Virus record (IMG/VR): IMGVR_UViG_3300042914_001479
Location: 1 to 20,205 of that record
DNA from: a virus
DNA: 20,205 bases
Direction: 5' to 3' (one strand)
Part shown: positions 6,886 through 14,984 of the stretch, in pieces
Layout of the letters: the number at the start of each line of letters is the position of its first letter
Position numbering within the stretch: the first letter of the stretch is position 1
The notes under the pieces: model-generated
What the model saw: only the letters and a program-made list of their open reading frames with translations
Databases searched by the model: none
Told to the model about the DNA's origin: nothing
Translations under genes and position numbers: made by a program

Positions 6886-7500
6886 TTAGAACCCAATACC
6901 GATGTTGATTCCAAGATTCTGTAGGAGGGCATTGAGGTTGATGCCCGAGCCACTGCCAATTGCCGGGATAGCACCACCGGGTGCTGCTTCCCACCAAGAG
7001 TAATTGATGGTTACCGGGAATTCTGCAATCTGATCGTTGTTCTCGTAAGACAGGTCGATGGTTCCGACCTCGGACGGGAAGCAACCAACAAAACTGTATG
7101 TGCGAAGTGCTTCGCCGTCACGGTGCAGTTGCGTGACCGACCAAGTTGGCATGAACTCCATGAAGTTGCGTGGGGCAACATTGGAGGTGTGCGAATTGAA
7201 GATTGCGCTCCAGTTTTCAAATGCAGAACGGAGTGACAGGTTGGAGTCAGAAATGACCGTCAACTGCCAGTCTTGGAAAGTGCGATCACCGGGCAGTTTG
7301 ATCCGGCGACCACGATACGGAACCTCAATGGTTCCAAGAGATGACGCAGGAATCTGTGCGGCTTTGCACAAGAACGATACGGCTCGGTTGTTTGCAAAGC
7401 CGGGAATCGTGCCATTAACCACGAACAGATTTGTGCGTACACCACCGCCTGCAAAGGCATTCACAAATCCTGAAATGTTGTTGGTTGGATCTACTGGCAT
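6886..7500 (-). CDS. gp19: tail tube protein (gp19-like)
   Basis: The protein is 204 aa; T4 gp19 is 163 aa. SFLCKAAQIPASSLGTIEVP (42-61), RGRRIKLPGDRTFQDWQLTV (63-82) and FPVTINYSWWEA (161-172) are typical T4-type tube motifs. The last about 30 residues (IPAIGSGSG, then INLNALLQNLGINIGIGF) form a Gly/hydrophobic extension beyond the usual WWEA-type end. Hexameric rings stack to form the tube inside the gp18 sheath. AAGGAG lies 7 nt before the ATG, and the gp18 stop is 37 nt upstream, the T4 order. Confidence 0.95.
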   Translation of the reverse strand: MPVDPTNNISGFVNAFAGGGVRTNLFVVNGTIPGFANNRAVSFLCKAAQIPASSLGTIEVPYRGRRIKLPGDRTFQDWQLTVISDSNLSLRSAFENWSAIFNSHTSNVAPRNFMEFMPTWSVTQLHRDGEALRTYSFVGCFPSEVGTIDLSYENNDQIAEFPVTINYSWWEAAPGGAIPAIGSGSGINLNALLQNLGINIGIGF

Positions 7501-7526
7501 TTACTTGCTCCTTTTTTTAGCCTCAA

Positions 7527-7534
7527 TATCTATA
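7527..7534 (-). promoter_or_regulatory. possible late promoter element before gp19
   Basis: TATAGATA on the minus strand lies in the 37-nt gp18-gp19 gap, one mismatch from the T4 late box TATAAATA. It is 26 nt before the gp19 start, with the AAGGAG ribosome site between. The tube protein is needed in many copies, so an extra late promoter here would make sense, but this rests on a single 8-nt match. Confidence 0.3.
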
Positions 7535-7537
7535 CGA

Positions 7538-9574
7538 TCAGCCACCGACTTCGCTGAAATTCACGCCTGTCTTGGTGGCAATGAAGTTCAACTGGATGAA
7601 GTTGATGCTGCGGGTCGGCTTGACAAAGATATCGGCTACAAACTCGTTGCGGTCGATGACTTCGCCAGTGTTGTTGGTTTCGTCGCACACCACCTTGAAG
7701 TCGGTGATGCCACGGCGTTGCTGAACCGTCTTGAGGAACGGAACCACAAGGTTCTTGAACTGTGCGCGGGTGAACGCATCGTTCTGTTCAAACAAGAAGA
7801 ACTTAGATGCGGTGGCAATTGCCTTCTCAAGAATAATGAACAGGCGACGAACATTGATGCGGTCAAAAGCGGATGGCTTTGTCTGCATGGTCTTGTCACC
7901 GAACAGGATCACGCCTTCGCCGGGGAACGACACGACAGGATTTACCTGACGGGTGTACAGTTCATCGCGGTGCGCTTCGGAAGACGGGTTGTATGCCAAC
8001 TTCACAACGCTCTTGACCTGACCACGGTTGAATCCCGCAGGCGAGAACCAAGCCTCGTTGGTGAATTCAGTACGCGCCACCAGTCCTGCAATGTCAGCGT
8101 TCAGGGGCATGGGTCGGATGACATTGTTGTAGGTATCAAGTTGATACTTCCAACCGCTGTCAAGAACCGCATACGAAGAGTTGACATTGAAGGTGCTGTC
8201 ACGGAAAGTCTTGAGGTTGTTCAAGGCTTCGTAGGGCAGGGCATTCACAACATCCGTGGAAGAGGGTGAAGCAAATGCCATGCAGTCCAGACGCTTCTCG
8301 CAAACATTGTTGATCACGAGTTTTGCAAGGGTGGGCGAAGCGTTTCCGAGAGGCAGAAGCGAAACATCCACAAGGTCTGCGTCCGCGAAATAACTCCAAC
8401 CATCGTTCCACCGTTCGCTGTCGGTGGGAGTTGCGTTTGCTCCGTTTCCGAGGGGCAGAGAAACAACATCGTGATTCATCAGACGCGCTCCGCTGATTGC
8501 GCTCAACTTTGTCCAGTCTGTCTTGGTAGACAACTGGTTGTCTGTGTTGTTTGCAAGATCGCGTGAAATTGCGTAGATGTAGTTGGACTGCTCACGAATC
8601 ACATCCTTATAGTAGTTGCCTGAACCGTCACCGTTGCGTGCGTCCTTGGCACGGGAAACTCCCTCAAACTTCTCAAGCAAGGAGTTTGCCGTTCCTGTCC
8701 ACTTTCCGTCACGATCCATGACGAGAACACTGATCAAGTCACCGGAACCACCCACGCTGTCTGCGTAGTTTGTGGTAGTGGCAACAGTGTTCACAAATTT
8801 GCTGTACACGCTCTTGACTTCAAAAGTCGATCCAGCGTTTTGAGCCTTTGGAATGGGATTTTGGAAAATAACCTTCATATAGCCGAAGGCTTCGGAGGTT
8901 ACTCCCTGATACTCGCCGTTTGCGGGAGTTATATCAACGAAAGAAGAAGTGTTTCCTGCCAAGTTGCGCTGAATGCTTGACACAAGAACGCTTGTGCCGT
9001 CTGCAAATCGGATTTCGTCACCGTAAGCAAAATTGTATTTCTCTGCATCATCCTTTACGCAGAAAGTCATGCCAGCGTCACCGAAGGAAACCGGGCTAGC
9101 CAGCGTAACTCCTCCGTATGTGGTGATTCCTGCTCCACTAATCACAACCACCCGTAGGCTGTTTCCAAGCGCACCGGGGAATTTTCCGGTAAAGACAACT
9201 CCATTGGTTGCGGCTGTGGAAATATTACTGGGATTGGCATCGTATTCGTTTTCGTTGTTGATGTCTATCCCACCAGTAGAACCGCTGATCAGCGCAGCAG
9301 AGTTGGTGGCAGAAGAACCCACCACGCGAACCACTTGCATACTGTTGCCGTACTGCAAGAAGTTGGCAGGAGTGAAGAAATCCACATAGTTGGTGGAATC
9401 GGGCTTTCCAAAAATTGAAGCCAATTCGGTTTCATTGGCAACAGTCACGATCTGCTTGCAAGGACCCCAATAGTAGTAACCAGCGTAGCCTCCGGGGGTG
9501 GTGGCAACAGCAGGAACAATTGTGGTCAGGTCGATTTCTTTGATGCTTACGCCGGGGCTAACTCTGAATCCCAT
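7538..9574 (-). CDS. gp18: contractile tail sheath protein (gp18-like)
   Basis: The protein is 678 aa; T4 gp18 is 659 aa. The N-terminus SPGVSIKEIDLTTIVPAVAT (6-25), followed by YYYWGPCKQIVTVANETELA and FGKP, is diagnostic of T4 sheath proteins. The C-terminal part contains VKLAYNPSSEAHRDELYTRQ, VNPVVSFPGEGVILFGDKTM, INVRRLFIILEKAIATASKF and RNEFVADIFVKPTRSINFIQ, then LNFIATKTGVNFSEVGG. These are the conserved inner sheath domain strands that exchange between subunits. The middle is the variable outer domain. AAGGAGAT precedes the ATG. An 83-nt gap separates it from gp17; it holds CCAAATAATAC, a weak resemblance to the late-promoter motif, and no convincing terminator. Confidence 0.97.
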   Translation of the reverse strand: MGFRVSPGVSIKEIDLTTIVPAVATTPGGYAGYYYWGPCKQIVTVANETELASIFGKPDSTNYVDFFTPANFLQYGNSMQVVRVVGSSATNSAALISGSTGGIDINNENEYDANPSNISTAATNGVVFTGKFPGALGNSLRVVVISGAGITTYGGVTLASPVSFGDAGMTFCVKDDAEKYNFAYGDEIRFADGTSVLVSSIQRNLAGNTSSFVDITPANGEYQGVTSEAFGYMKVIFQNPIPKAQNAGSTFEVKSVYSKFVNTVATTTNYADSVGGSGDLISVLVMDRDGKWTGTANSLLEKFEGVSRAKDARNGDGSGNYYKDVIREQSNYIYAISRDLANNTDNQLSTKTDWTKLSAISGARLMNHDVVSLPLGNGANATPTDSERWNDGWSYFADADLVDVSLLPLGNASPTLAKLVINNVCEKRLDCMAFASPSSTDVVNALPYEALNNLKTFRDSTFNVNSSYAVLDSGWKYQLDTYNNVIRPMPLNADIAGLVARTEFTNEAWFSPAGFNRGQVKSVVKLAYNPSSEAHRDELYTRQVNPVVSFPGEGVILFGDKTMQTKPSAFDRINVRRLFIILEKAIATASKFFLFEQNDAFTRAQFKNLVVPFLKTVQQRRGITDFKVVCDETNNTGEVIDRNEFVADIFVKPTRSINFIQLNFIATKTGVNFSEVGG

Positions 9575-9657
9575 TGTGGTATCTCCTTCGTCTGTGAAGC
9601 ACGGGGTTCGGTGTCGTTACTTCTACTTGTATGTATTATTTGGATTTTTCTGACGGA

Positions 9658-11307
9658 TCACCTAACAGGATCGTCGCCCCAATTCCAAGCAGTTCCGGTG
9701 CTATCCGTGAAGTTTTGTGGTTCTCCGCCATCGTCTATGAATCCAAACGGGGTCATTTCTTCCTCTAAATTTTTCATTTGGTCTTCGTACAGGTCACGCC
9801 GAATATCGCTGCCCGTGATATCTTTAAAATATGCCTGTGTGGTAAGCCACCCAAACAGCACCAGAGTCATAACCAAGTCGTCGTGATGGTTTTCTTCTGC
9901 CTCGAAAGAATCGCCCTTGGCAACAAACGAACACAACTCGTCCACCACATTAAAGTCTTCAACAATTAGTTTGGAGTCTTCAAGCAGATTTTTCAGAATG
10001 GAGCAGCCTATTCGTTTCACTGCACCGGATGTCTTTACGCCCTTCATGGACGATCCGCCGCGACCGAATCCACCGTTCACCACCTGTCCCTTGCGCCCTT
10101 GCATCTGCACATAAATGATGTTGTCGTACTCCAATTCATCATGCAGGATGTCTGCAACCTGTTGCCCAATGTCATTGATTTCTATCAACACATACGCATT
10201 GTTGTACTGCCGTGCTATGGGATAGATGGCATTGGGGTACAACATGGGCGGGAGTTCGTTGTTCCTGAAGGTGGCAGCAACCCGATACGGCATCTGCGAC
10301 ACATCAATCACGGAGTATGCGTGGTAGTCCTGACCAACGCCTCGGGAGGTATCAACCACTATGACATACTTGTGGTTAGGAAGCGGACGAGCGTACACAC
10401 GCAACCCTTCTCCATTGGAAAATTCCGGGGTTCGATATGCCATGCACTTGAGTTTTTCTGGATGGACAAGGGTGTGAACCGATCCCAAGAATTCGCATTC
10501 AAACTCTGTTCGGAACTGCTCTTCCGATGTGTTTGAGATGGTCTGCTTTTTCCACTCGTCATCACGACCGGGCACATCGCTCCAATGCACCTCTATTGGC
10601 ACATACTCGTTTTTTCCTTCTTCTCCCAGTCGCTTGTTGGCATTCACCCACAGGCGGTAAAACATATTCAAGCCCTTGGGGGTGGACACGATGATGACCT
10701 TGGTTTCCTTGCCGCTTGTGATCGTGGGGTACACCGATGAGAAGAACTCTTCTGCGACATTCTGCGGCACATACGCAAACTCGTCCAACATAATGCAGTT
10801 AAACGATCCACCACGAACAGCGGACGACGATGTTGCTGCGGCAAGCACCTTGGAGCCGTTCTCCAACACGATTGAACCCTTGTTCCACTCCACCACACCC
10901 TGCTGCAACCACAGTGGCAAGTACTCGTAGGCAAGTTTCAGACGACCGAGCAGTTCACGGGCAGTAGCCAGTTTGTTGGCAAGAATGGCTACGCTCATGC
11001 TCTGGTTGAAAAGGATGTAGTGGAGCAAAGACGCAACCACTGTAGTGGACTTGCCGCTCTGACGGGGAAGTTTGGCAATCACGAATCGGTTGTTGTGTAT
11101 CTTTCGAACAATATCCTCTTGAAAATCGTATGGCTCAAAAGGAACCAAGCCCTTGTCCAACGACACGATCTTCACATAATTCTTGATGAAGTACAGGGGG
11201 TCTTGGGAACACTTCACATACTCCTCAATCTGCTTGGGCGTGAAATTGATGTTCACTCCCGCTGCCTTCAGGTTGGAATTTCCCAAATAACTTTCGCTTT
11301 TGTTCAT
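9658..11307 (-). CDS. gp17: terminase large subunit, packaging ATPase/nuclease (gp17-like)
   Basis: The protein is 549 aa; T4 gp17 is 610 aa. The ATPase domain shows Walker A PRQSGKST (81-88, with Lys86) and Walker B CIMLDEFAYV (171-180, with Asp175 and Glu176). The coupling motif is IIVSTPKGLNMFYRLW (205-220). The nuclease domain shows IVVDTSRGVGQDYHAYSVID (316-335, with Asp319), VLIEINDIGQQ (373-383, with Glu376) and ENHHDDLVMTLVLF (472-485, with Asp476 and Asp477). These correspond to the T4 D401/E458/D542 metal site. The protein cuts concatemers and pumps DNA through the gp20 portal. Its ATG overlaps the preceding small gene's stop (ATGA), a 4-nt coupling. In T4, gp16 directly precedes gp17; here two small genes intervene. 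Confidence 0.98.
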   Translation of the reverse strand: MNKSESYLGNSNLKAAGVNINFTPKQIEEYVKCSQDPLYFIKNYVKIVSLDKGLVPFEPYDFQEDIVRKIHNNRFVIAKLPRQSGKSTTVVASLLHYILFNQSMSVAILANKLATARELLGRLKLAYEYLPLWLQQGVVEWNKGSIVLENGSKVLAAATSSSAVRGGSFNCIMLDEFAYVPQNVAEEFFSSVYPTITSGKETKVIIVSTPKGLNMFYRLWVNANKRLGEEGKNEYVPIEVHWSDVPGRDDEWKKQTISNTSEEQFRTEFECEFLGSVHTLVHPEKLKCMAYRTPEFSNGEGLRVYARPLPNHKYVIVVDTSRGVGQDYHAYSVIDVSQMPYRVAATFRNNELPPMLYPNAIYPIARQYNNAYVLIEINDIGQQVADILHDELEYDNIIYVQMQGRKGQVVNGGFGRGGSSMKGVKTSGAVKRIGCSILKNLLEDSKLIVEDFNVVDELCSFVAKGDSFEAEENHHDDLVMTLVLFGWLTTQAYFKDITGSDIRRDLYEDQMKNLEEEMTPFGFIDDGGEPQNFTDSTGTAWNWGDDPVR

Positions 11308-11612
11308 GGGGATTCCACCTTTCCAAGAATCACACCTTTGTATTTCAAAGTGAACGGCGCACCAACAGCAAGAACAGCATTTGTCTTTTCCGTTGGACTG
11401 TACTCAACAATCTTGCAGTAATCATGTTCCACGCTTTCACGGGTGATTCCCCCTTTGCACGATGCACACAGGGACGAATCGTATATCCGTTTTGCTCTGG
11501 TATACCACCCAAAAAGCGCACTTGGCGCACGGCAAATTCCTGTGCGGGAGTCTTCTCCTGCGTACAGGTGCTTCAACAAATCAAGGGGAGATTCGAAAAT
11601 CAGTTCGTCCAT
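11304..11612 (-). CDS. small four-cysteine protein of unknown function between terminase genes
   Basis: The protein is 102 aa from the ATG at 11610-11612, with GGTGGG about 8 nt upstream. A longer reading begins at 11729, but its extra 39 codons overlap the upstream membrane-protein gene in another frame and have no good ribosome site. The chosen start overlaps that gene by 13 nt. The stop overlaps gp17 (ATGA). Cysteines at 27, 49, 52 and 66, including LCASC, could form a small zinc-binding site, but spacing and the lack of other hallmarks make this tentative. No family recognised. Tight coupling on both sides argues for a real gene co-expressed with the terminase. Confidence 0.68.
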   Translation of the reverse strand: MDELIFESPLDLLKHLYAGEDSRTGICRAPSALFGWYTRAKRIYDSSLCASCKGGITRESVEHDYCKIVEYSPTEKTNAVLAVGAPFTLKYKGVILGKVESP

Positions 11613-11944
11613 CTGATCACCCACCGAAAAACATAAAATGACAACAACCCACCCCCGTACACAACTGGAATCTGCCACACGCAACCAAACAGCAGAGAAA
11701 CCCCCGCTGCAATCCACACCCCAAAGCAAACAGGACAGGAGAACAGTTTCACGAAGAAACCGGGACGGTGCGTAAGCATGAAATCGCTGTACTGCAACTG
11801 CGGATCGTGTTGCTTGAAATCCAAGTATTCACGAACCCGCATGGGAACACACACAAAAGGAATACGAGAACCGTACTCGTAGACGGCATTTGTGCCGTAC
11901 AGAATCCAAAGCAAAAAAGCAGTCCACGCTAATGCCAAAACCAT
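11600..11944 (-). CDS. small membrane protein with CPVC motif, unknown function
   Basis: The protein is 114 aa and starts after a near-perfect GGAGGTGA ribosome site, 4 nt from the ATG. Hydrophobic segments at about 3-22, 74-90 and 92-111 suggest three membrane helices. A polar linker of about 50 residues lies between the first and second helices. SCPVCFGVW (69-77) places a CxxC just before the second helix, resembling the C-P-x-C-x-G-x-W pattern of DUF1360-type small membrane proteins; that family link is uncertain. The linker contains many aromatic and charged residues. It lies between gp16 and gp17, overlaps the next gene by 13 nt and has a possible late promoter upstream. A role in packaging is not implied by the sequence; host-membrane modification or lysis-related functions are other options. 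Confidence 0.75.
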   Translation of the reverse strand: MVLALAWTAFLLWILYGTNAVYEYGSRIPFVCVPMRVREYLDFKQHDPQLQYSDFMLTHRPGFFVKLFSCPVCFGVWIAAGVSLLFGCVWQIPVVYGGGLLSFYVFRWVIRWTN

Positions 11945-11961
11945 GAGTTCACCTCCAGCAG

Positions 11962-11969
11962 TATTTATT
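11962..11969 (-). promoter_or_regulatory. candidate late promoter before the membrane protein/gp17 group
   Basis: AATAAATA on the minus strand, one mismatch from the T4 late box, overlaps the gp16 stop codon and lies 17 nt before the next ATG. A start about 6 nt further on would give a leader that begins at or just before the GGAGGTGA ribosome site. Because it overlaps a TAA stop it could be coincidental. Confidence 0.35.
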
Positions 11970-12453
11970 CGGATGCCGGATCGACAAATGCCTTGTTCGT
12001 GGAACGGGCACTGTTGATGATGTCCTGCAATTCTCGGGTTGATCCCACATAAATGGCATTGTTCGTGGTGTTGTTCGTCGTGGTCTTCGTGTCTTCTTTT
12101 CGTATTGCCTTCATCTGATCGTGCAGGCTCAACAGATCACGATTGGTTTCAGATAGTGTCTTTATCATCTGTGCCACCACCTCATACGCTCGGGGAGAAT
12201 CGCCTTCCTGTGCCACTGCAAGCACACCGTCAAGGGCATTCTTGCCTGCGTCAACCAGTTCACGCAGATTTCCCCGCACGGTGTCGTAGTCGTGCTTCAG
12301 GTCACGGGCAAGCCCCTCTTCAGTAAGGGGAGCAGACGGTATCCTGACAACGGGCATACGCTGATCAGATTCGGACTTCAGGATTTCGCTGCCAGCCGAC
12401 TCCGTTGGCGGCAGTCCGAGTGCTGTTTCAATATTGGAAAAACTGTCAGCCAT
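11965..12453 (-). CDS. gp16: terminase small subunit (gp16-like)
   Basis: The protein is 162 aa; T4 gp16 is 164 aa. The central helical core, LARDLKHDYDTVRGNLRELV, then DAGKNALDGVLAVAQEGDSP and RAYEVVAQMIKTLSETNRDL (about residues 49-108), matches the T4 pattern 'DFDxxRRTMKDLMxKGxEALEGLMxVAxExxHPRAFEVAAxMIKxLSDxNKDLL'. The C-terminal part is Thr/Asn-rich (TKTTTNNTTNNAIYVG) and ends in a short acidic tail. It forms an oligomeric ring that recognises viral DNA and regulates gp17. Its start overlaps the gp15 end by 8 nt, and GGGAGC lies upstream. Confidence 0.93.
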   Translation of the reverse strand: MADSFSNIETALGLPPTESAGSEILKSESDQRMPVVRIPSAPLTEEGLARDLKHDYDTVRGNLRELVDAGKNALDGVLAVAQEGDSPRAYEVVAQMIKTLSETNRDLLSLHDQMKAIRKEDTKTTTNNTTNNAIYVGSTRELQDIINSARSTNKAFVDPASE

Positions 12454-13318
12454 AGAATGCTCCCATGCTCTGTGTTACACCCGAAGAATCAAACCACCCA
12501 ACAGTGACCCCGGCTGCAAGCGTGGTTCCGCTGTGGTATTCGAATATCTTGGCATACGGATCGTAGTTGTACTTGCTTGAACTTGCACCGCTTGGGCCAG
12601 AGATTCCAATGAATATCTTTGCAAGGTCTGCTGCTGTTGCGCCCGATCCCGTGTATCCGGCAGTGTAGCCGCTGTCGTAATACGACATGTCCAAGAAACG
12701 GGGAACCACCTTCCTGATCTCGCTGTAGGTCTTTGTTGGGCCAAAGATGTAGGTCTTCATGGTGAAGTTCAGCGTGAATATGATGGAACGCCGCGTTTGA
12801 AAGTCTCCCTCGTATTCTTCCTCCGATGTCACGGAATTCAAGTAGATGGGAACATCCACCTTTCGGTTCACATCATCGAAATTCATGGTGGTCACGAATT
12901 CAGGCGCAAAGTACGGCAGAATCTGCTCTACTATCTGCAAACCATCGTCCATGTTGCGGGTATAGATGTACAATCCGAAATCTATGTTGTACGGAACCTC
13001 CGCAAAGGTGTACTTCACCGCTGCTGTCTGCGTGTCGCGGACAATATTTTTCTGTAGGCTGTTGCGCTTGCGGGTTGGATCGTATGCAAATCCCGTGATC
13101 TCAAATGCCATTCGTGGCAGCGTGATTTGCATGGGGTTCTGCAAGTACGGATCGCCTGCCAAACGAACCTTGTACTTTTCCTTTGGAGCGTAGGCAATGG
13201 GCACTTCGATGTATTTTGTGCCTGCGGACTCTTGGCGAGATATGGTTACCTGATTGAATATGGAACCAAATGCCACCACCATCTTGCGTATGGAGCCGTT
13301 GTAGAATTGGGTAAACAT
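12446..13318 (-). CDS. gp15: tail terminator / proximal sheath stabiliser (gp15-like)
   Basis: The protein is 290 aa; T4 gp15 is 272 aa. The N-terminus FTQFYNGSIRKMVVAFGSIF (2-21), followed by NQVTISR, matches the family start 'F.YH.T.R.YV..FG.LF..I.I.R'. Later blocks KYIEVPIAYAPKEKYKVR, LPRMAFEITGFAYDPTRKRN and VPYNIDFGLYIYTRNMDDGL are typical of gp15. It caps the finished tail and joins it to the gp13/gp14 neck. The ATG overlaps the gp14 stop (TGATG), with GAGGGG upstream inside gp14. Confidence 0.95.
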   Translation of the reverse strand: MFTQFYNGSIRKMVVAFGSIFNQVTISRQESAGTKYIEVPIAYAPKEKYKVRLAGDPYLQNPMQITLPRMAFEITGFAYDPTRKRNSLQKNIVRDTQTAAVKYTFAEVPYNIDFGLYIYTRNMDDGLQIVEQILPYFAPEFVTTMNFDDVNRKVDVPIYLNSVTSEEEYEGDFQTRRSIIFTLNFTMKTYIFGPTKTYSEIRKVVPRFLDMSYYDSGYTAGYTGSGATAADLAKIFIGISGPSGASSSKYNYDPYAKIFEYHSGTTLAAGVTVGWFDSSGVTQSMGAFYG

Positions 13319-14208
13319 CAGTACAGCCCCTCGGAGAACGGATCTTTCTCGGTGAAATCGAAGATTTCGTCACGATTGGCTTCAAGATCAAGTGCTTCGT
13401 TGTCCTGTATTTTGGCATTGGTTGTGCGGATGTTGGTATCCGTAACTGCCGTAATGGGATACGATGCTGCACTTGTCTTGCCAACAATGGTGTCGCCCAC
13501 CTCAAACTTGCCGCTGCTGATGTTAACCGTAAGGTACTTGATCGGCGGATCGTCATTCGTGACCGTGTACGCATCAACATAACCTACCGCATGTGGACTG
13601 CTGACGCTTCCTGCGTACACTTCTTCTCCCTTCGTGTATGTGCCGCTTCCGCTGCCAAGGGTGAACCGTTTCTTGTAGGTGGCAACTGCCTGCACCACCG
13701 AATCCATGTCGCTTTCACCTGTGTCGATCTCTTCCTGCGTGTACTTGAAGGCTTCGCAATACAGTTTAAACGAATACCGTTGCCCCAATGGATAGAACGG
13801 ATTGTCGTGTTCCACAAACTTGATCTCAAACAGATTGTACGGATAGTCAAAATAAATCAGATCGCCTTCGCGTGGACGACCAAGATCACGAATGGACAAG
13901 TTGTGTCCCATGACTTCCAAGAATCGTCTTTTTGAAACAATGAATGTGCAGTTCTCGCGGATGTCTAACCCGAACCGCGTCATGTCGCTTTCGCCGTCAA
14001 ACCCTTCCGCATTCTCCATGTACATTTCAATCCGATTTGCATCATTGAAACGCGAGACTTCCTCACCAAATATCTTGTCGTCCTTCACCGTGTCCCGTGG
14101 AATGTACACCATTTCGTGACCGTGGATTTTTATTGCTTCCGTGGTCAGCGATTCCAAGAGAGCCTGCTCTCCCGTTACATTCCTGCGAAAATACGGGTTT
14201 ACTGCCAT
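13318..14208 (-). CDS. gp14: neck / head completion protein (gp14-like)
   Basis: The protein is 296 aa; T4 gp14 is 256 aa. N-terminal NPYFRRNVTGEQALLESLTT (4-23), GHEMVYIPRDTVKDDKIFGE (30-49) and FLEVMGHNLSIRDLGRPREG (96-115, then DLIYFDYP) are characteristic. Residues about 184-258 look like an inserted beta-rich module (YTKGEEVYAGSVSSPHAVGY, then KFEVGDTIVGKTSAASYPIT). The acidic C-terminus IFDFTEKDPFSEGLY resembles cyanophage-type gp14 tails. It joins gp13 to the portal to form the neck after packaging. The gene begins 3 nt after the gp13 stop, and AGGAT within the gp13 end serves as a modest ribosome site. Confidence 0.94.
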   Translation of the reverse strand: MAVNPYFRRNVTGEQALLESLTTEAIKIHGHEMVYIPRDTVKDDKIFGEEVSRFNDANRIEMYMENAEGFDGESDMTRFGLDIRENCTFIVSKRRFLEVMGHNLSIRDLGRPREGDLIYFDYPYNLFEIKFVEHDNPFYPLGQRYSFKLYCEAFKYTQEEIDTGESDMDSVVQAVATYKKRFTLGSGSGTYTKGEEVYAGSVSSPHAVGYVDAYTVTNDDPPIKYLTVNISSGKFEVGDTIVGKTSAASYPITAVTDTNIRTTNAKIQDNEALDLEANRDEIFDFTEKDPFSEGLY

Positions 14209-14211
14209 GCT

Positions 14212-14967
14212 TTATCCTGTGATGAAATCGGGTGGCAATTGGTACTTGCTCTGCACATCCTCTTCCAGTTTGGAGAGTTCTTCCATTGCTTCTTGGTAAA
14301 TCTTGGAGCCATTGAAGGTGACATTTCCCGGCAGTGGCATCCCTTCGTACTTGGACAGATTCACTCCCCACTGCCGCTTGATGAGGGCAATGGTGTACTT
14401 CTTGAGAAAATTGTCGTTATAGATTTCCGTGGCAACTTCAGGATCGTTGGCAGTATACGCTTCAATCAACAGGTATGTTCCTGCAAGCATGTCAGTGGTG
14501 GTGGCATCAAAATACAGCCGATTGGTCACACGATTAAACCTTATCTGCTTTTCGGGATCAAGAAGTTGTTGCAGCAGTTCAATGTACTGCATGGTGGACA
14601 CATAGTAGTTTAGGTTGGTCTGCCCGGTACGCAATCCGTAGAAGTCGTTCAATGCCAACTGATACCGGATGTTGAAGATGTTGTGTGTGGAGATGTTGAA
14701 GCCCATCTGAAATATGCGATTAATGGTCAGGATGGACGGGTCGATGGGGGTGGTGTCTATCCACTTGCGGGAAATGTCTTCCGCAGTTAATGGGTAGGTG
14801 TAATACATCTTCGTACCGCCGTCGTGATGCCACTTGGCAAAGTACTGCAAGGCTTCGTCTATGCGGTCTTCTACCTGTGAGTCTTCGACATTCACCTCAA
14901 TGACAGGCTGACCCAATGCCCGGAGGCAGTAGTCCTTGAGTTCTTGTCGTGTGGTTGGCTTGGCCAT
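14212..14967 (-). CDS. gp13: neck / head completion protein (gp13-like)
   Basis: The protein is 251 aa; T4 gp13 is 309 aa. Family features include TRQELKDYCLRALGQPVIEV (6-25), VEDRIDEALQYFAKWHHDGG (32-51), FNIRYQLALNDFYGLRTG (98-115) and the strongly conserved YEGMPLPGNVTFNGSKIYQE (207-226). gp13 binds the portal after packaging and, with gp14, forms the tail attachment site. AAGGAGA lies 5 nt upstream of the ATG. This is the first gene of the conserved virion block, separated by 61 nt from the fibre genes. Confidence 0.95.
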   Translation of the reverse strand: MAKPTTRQELKDYCLRALGQPVIEVNVEDSQVEDRIDEALQYFAKWHHDGGTKMYYTYPLTAEDISRKWIDTTPIDPSILTINRIFQMGFNISTHNIFNIRYQLALNDFYGLRTGQTNLNYYVSTMQYIELLQQLLDPEKQIRFNRVTNRLYFDATTTDMLAGTYLLIEAYTANDPEVATEIYNDNFLKKYTIALIKRQWGVNLSKYEGMPLPGNVTFNGSKIYQEAMEELSKLEEDVQSKYQLPPDFITG

Positions 14968-14984
14968 GCAGTCTCCTTTTCAAG

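Noticed and set aside
7058-8269. Long open reading frame (403 codons) on the plus strand
   Set aside because: It lies entirely opposite gp19 and gp18, which have clear family motifs. It has no recognisable domain, and its composition looks like a complementary-strand shadow.
9650-9680. Imperfect inverted repeat around GATC at the end of gp17
   Set aside because: The stem has a bulge and is followed by an A-rich, not U-rich, stretch on the transcript, so it is not an intrinsic terminator.
11613-11729. Extended N-terminus for the four-cysteine protein (39 extra codons)
   Set aside because: The extra part lies within the membrane-protein gene in another frame, lacks a ribosome site and reads as low-quality sequence; the ATG at 11612 is better supported.
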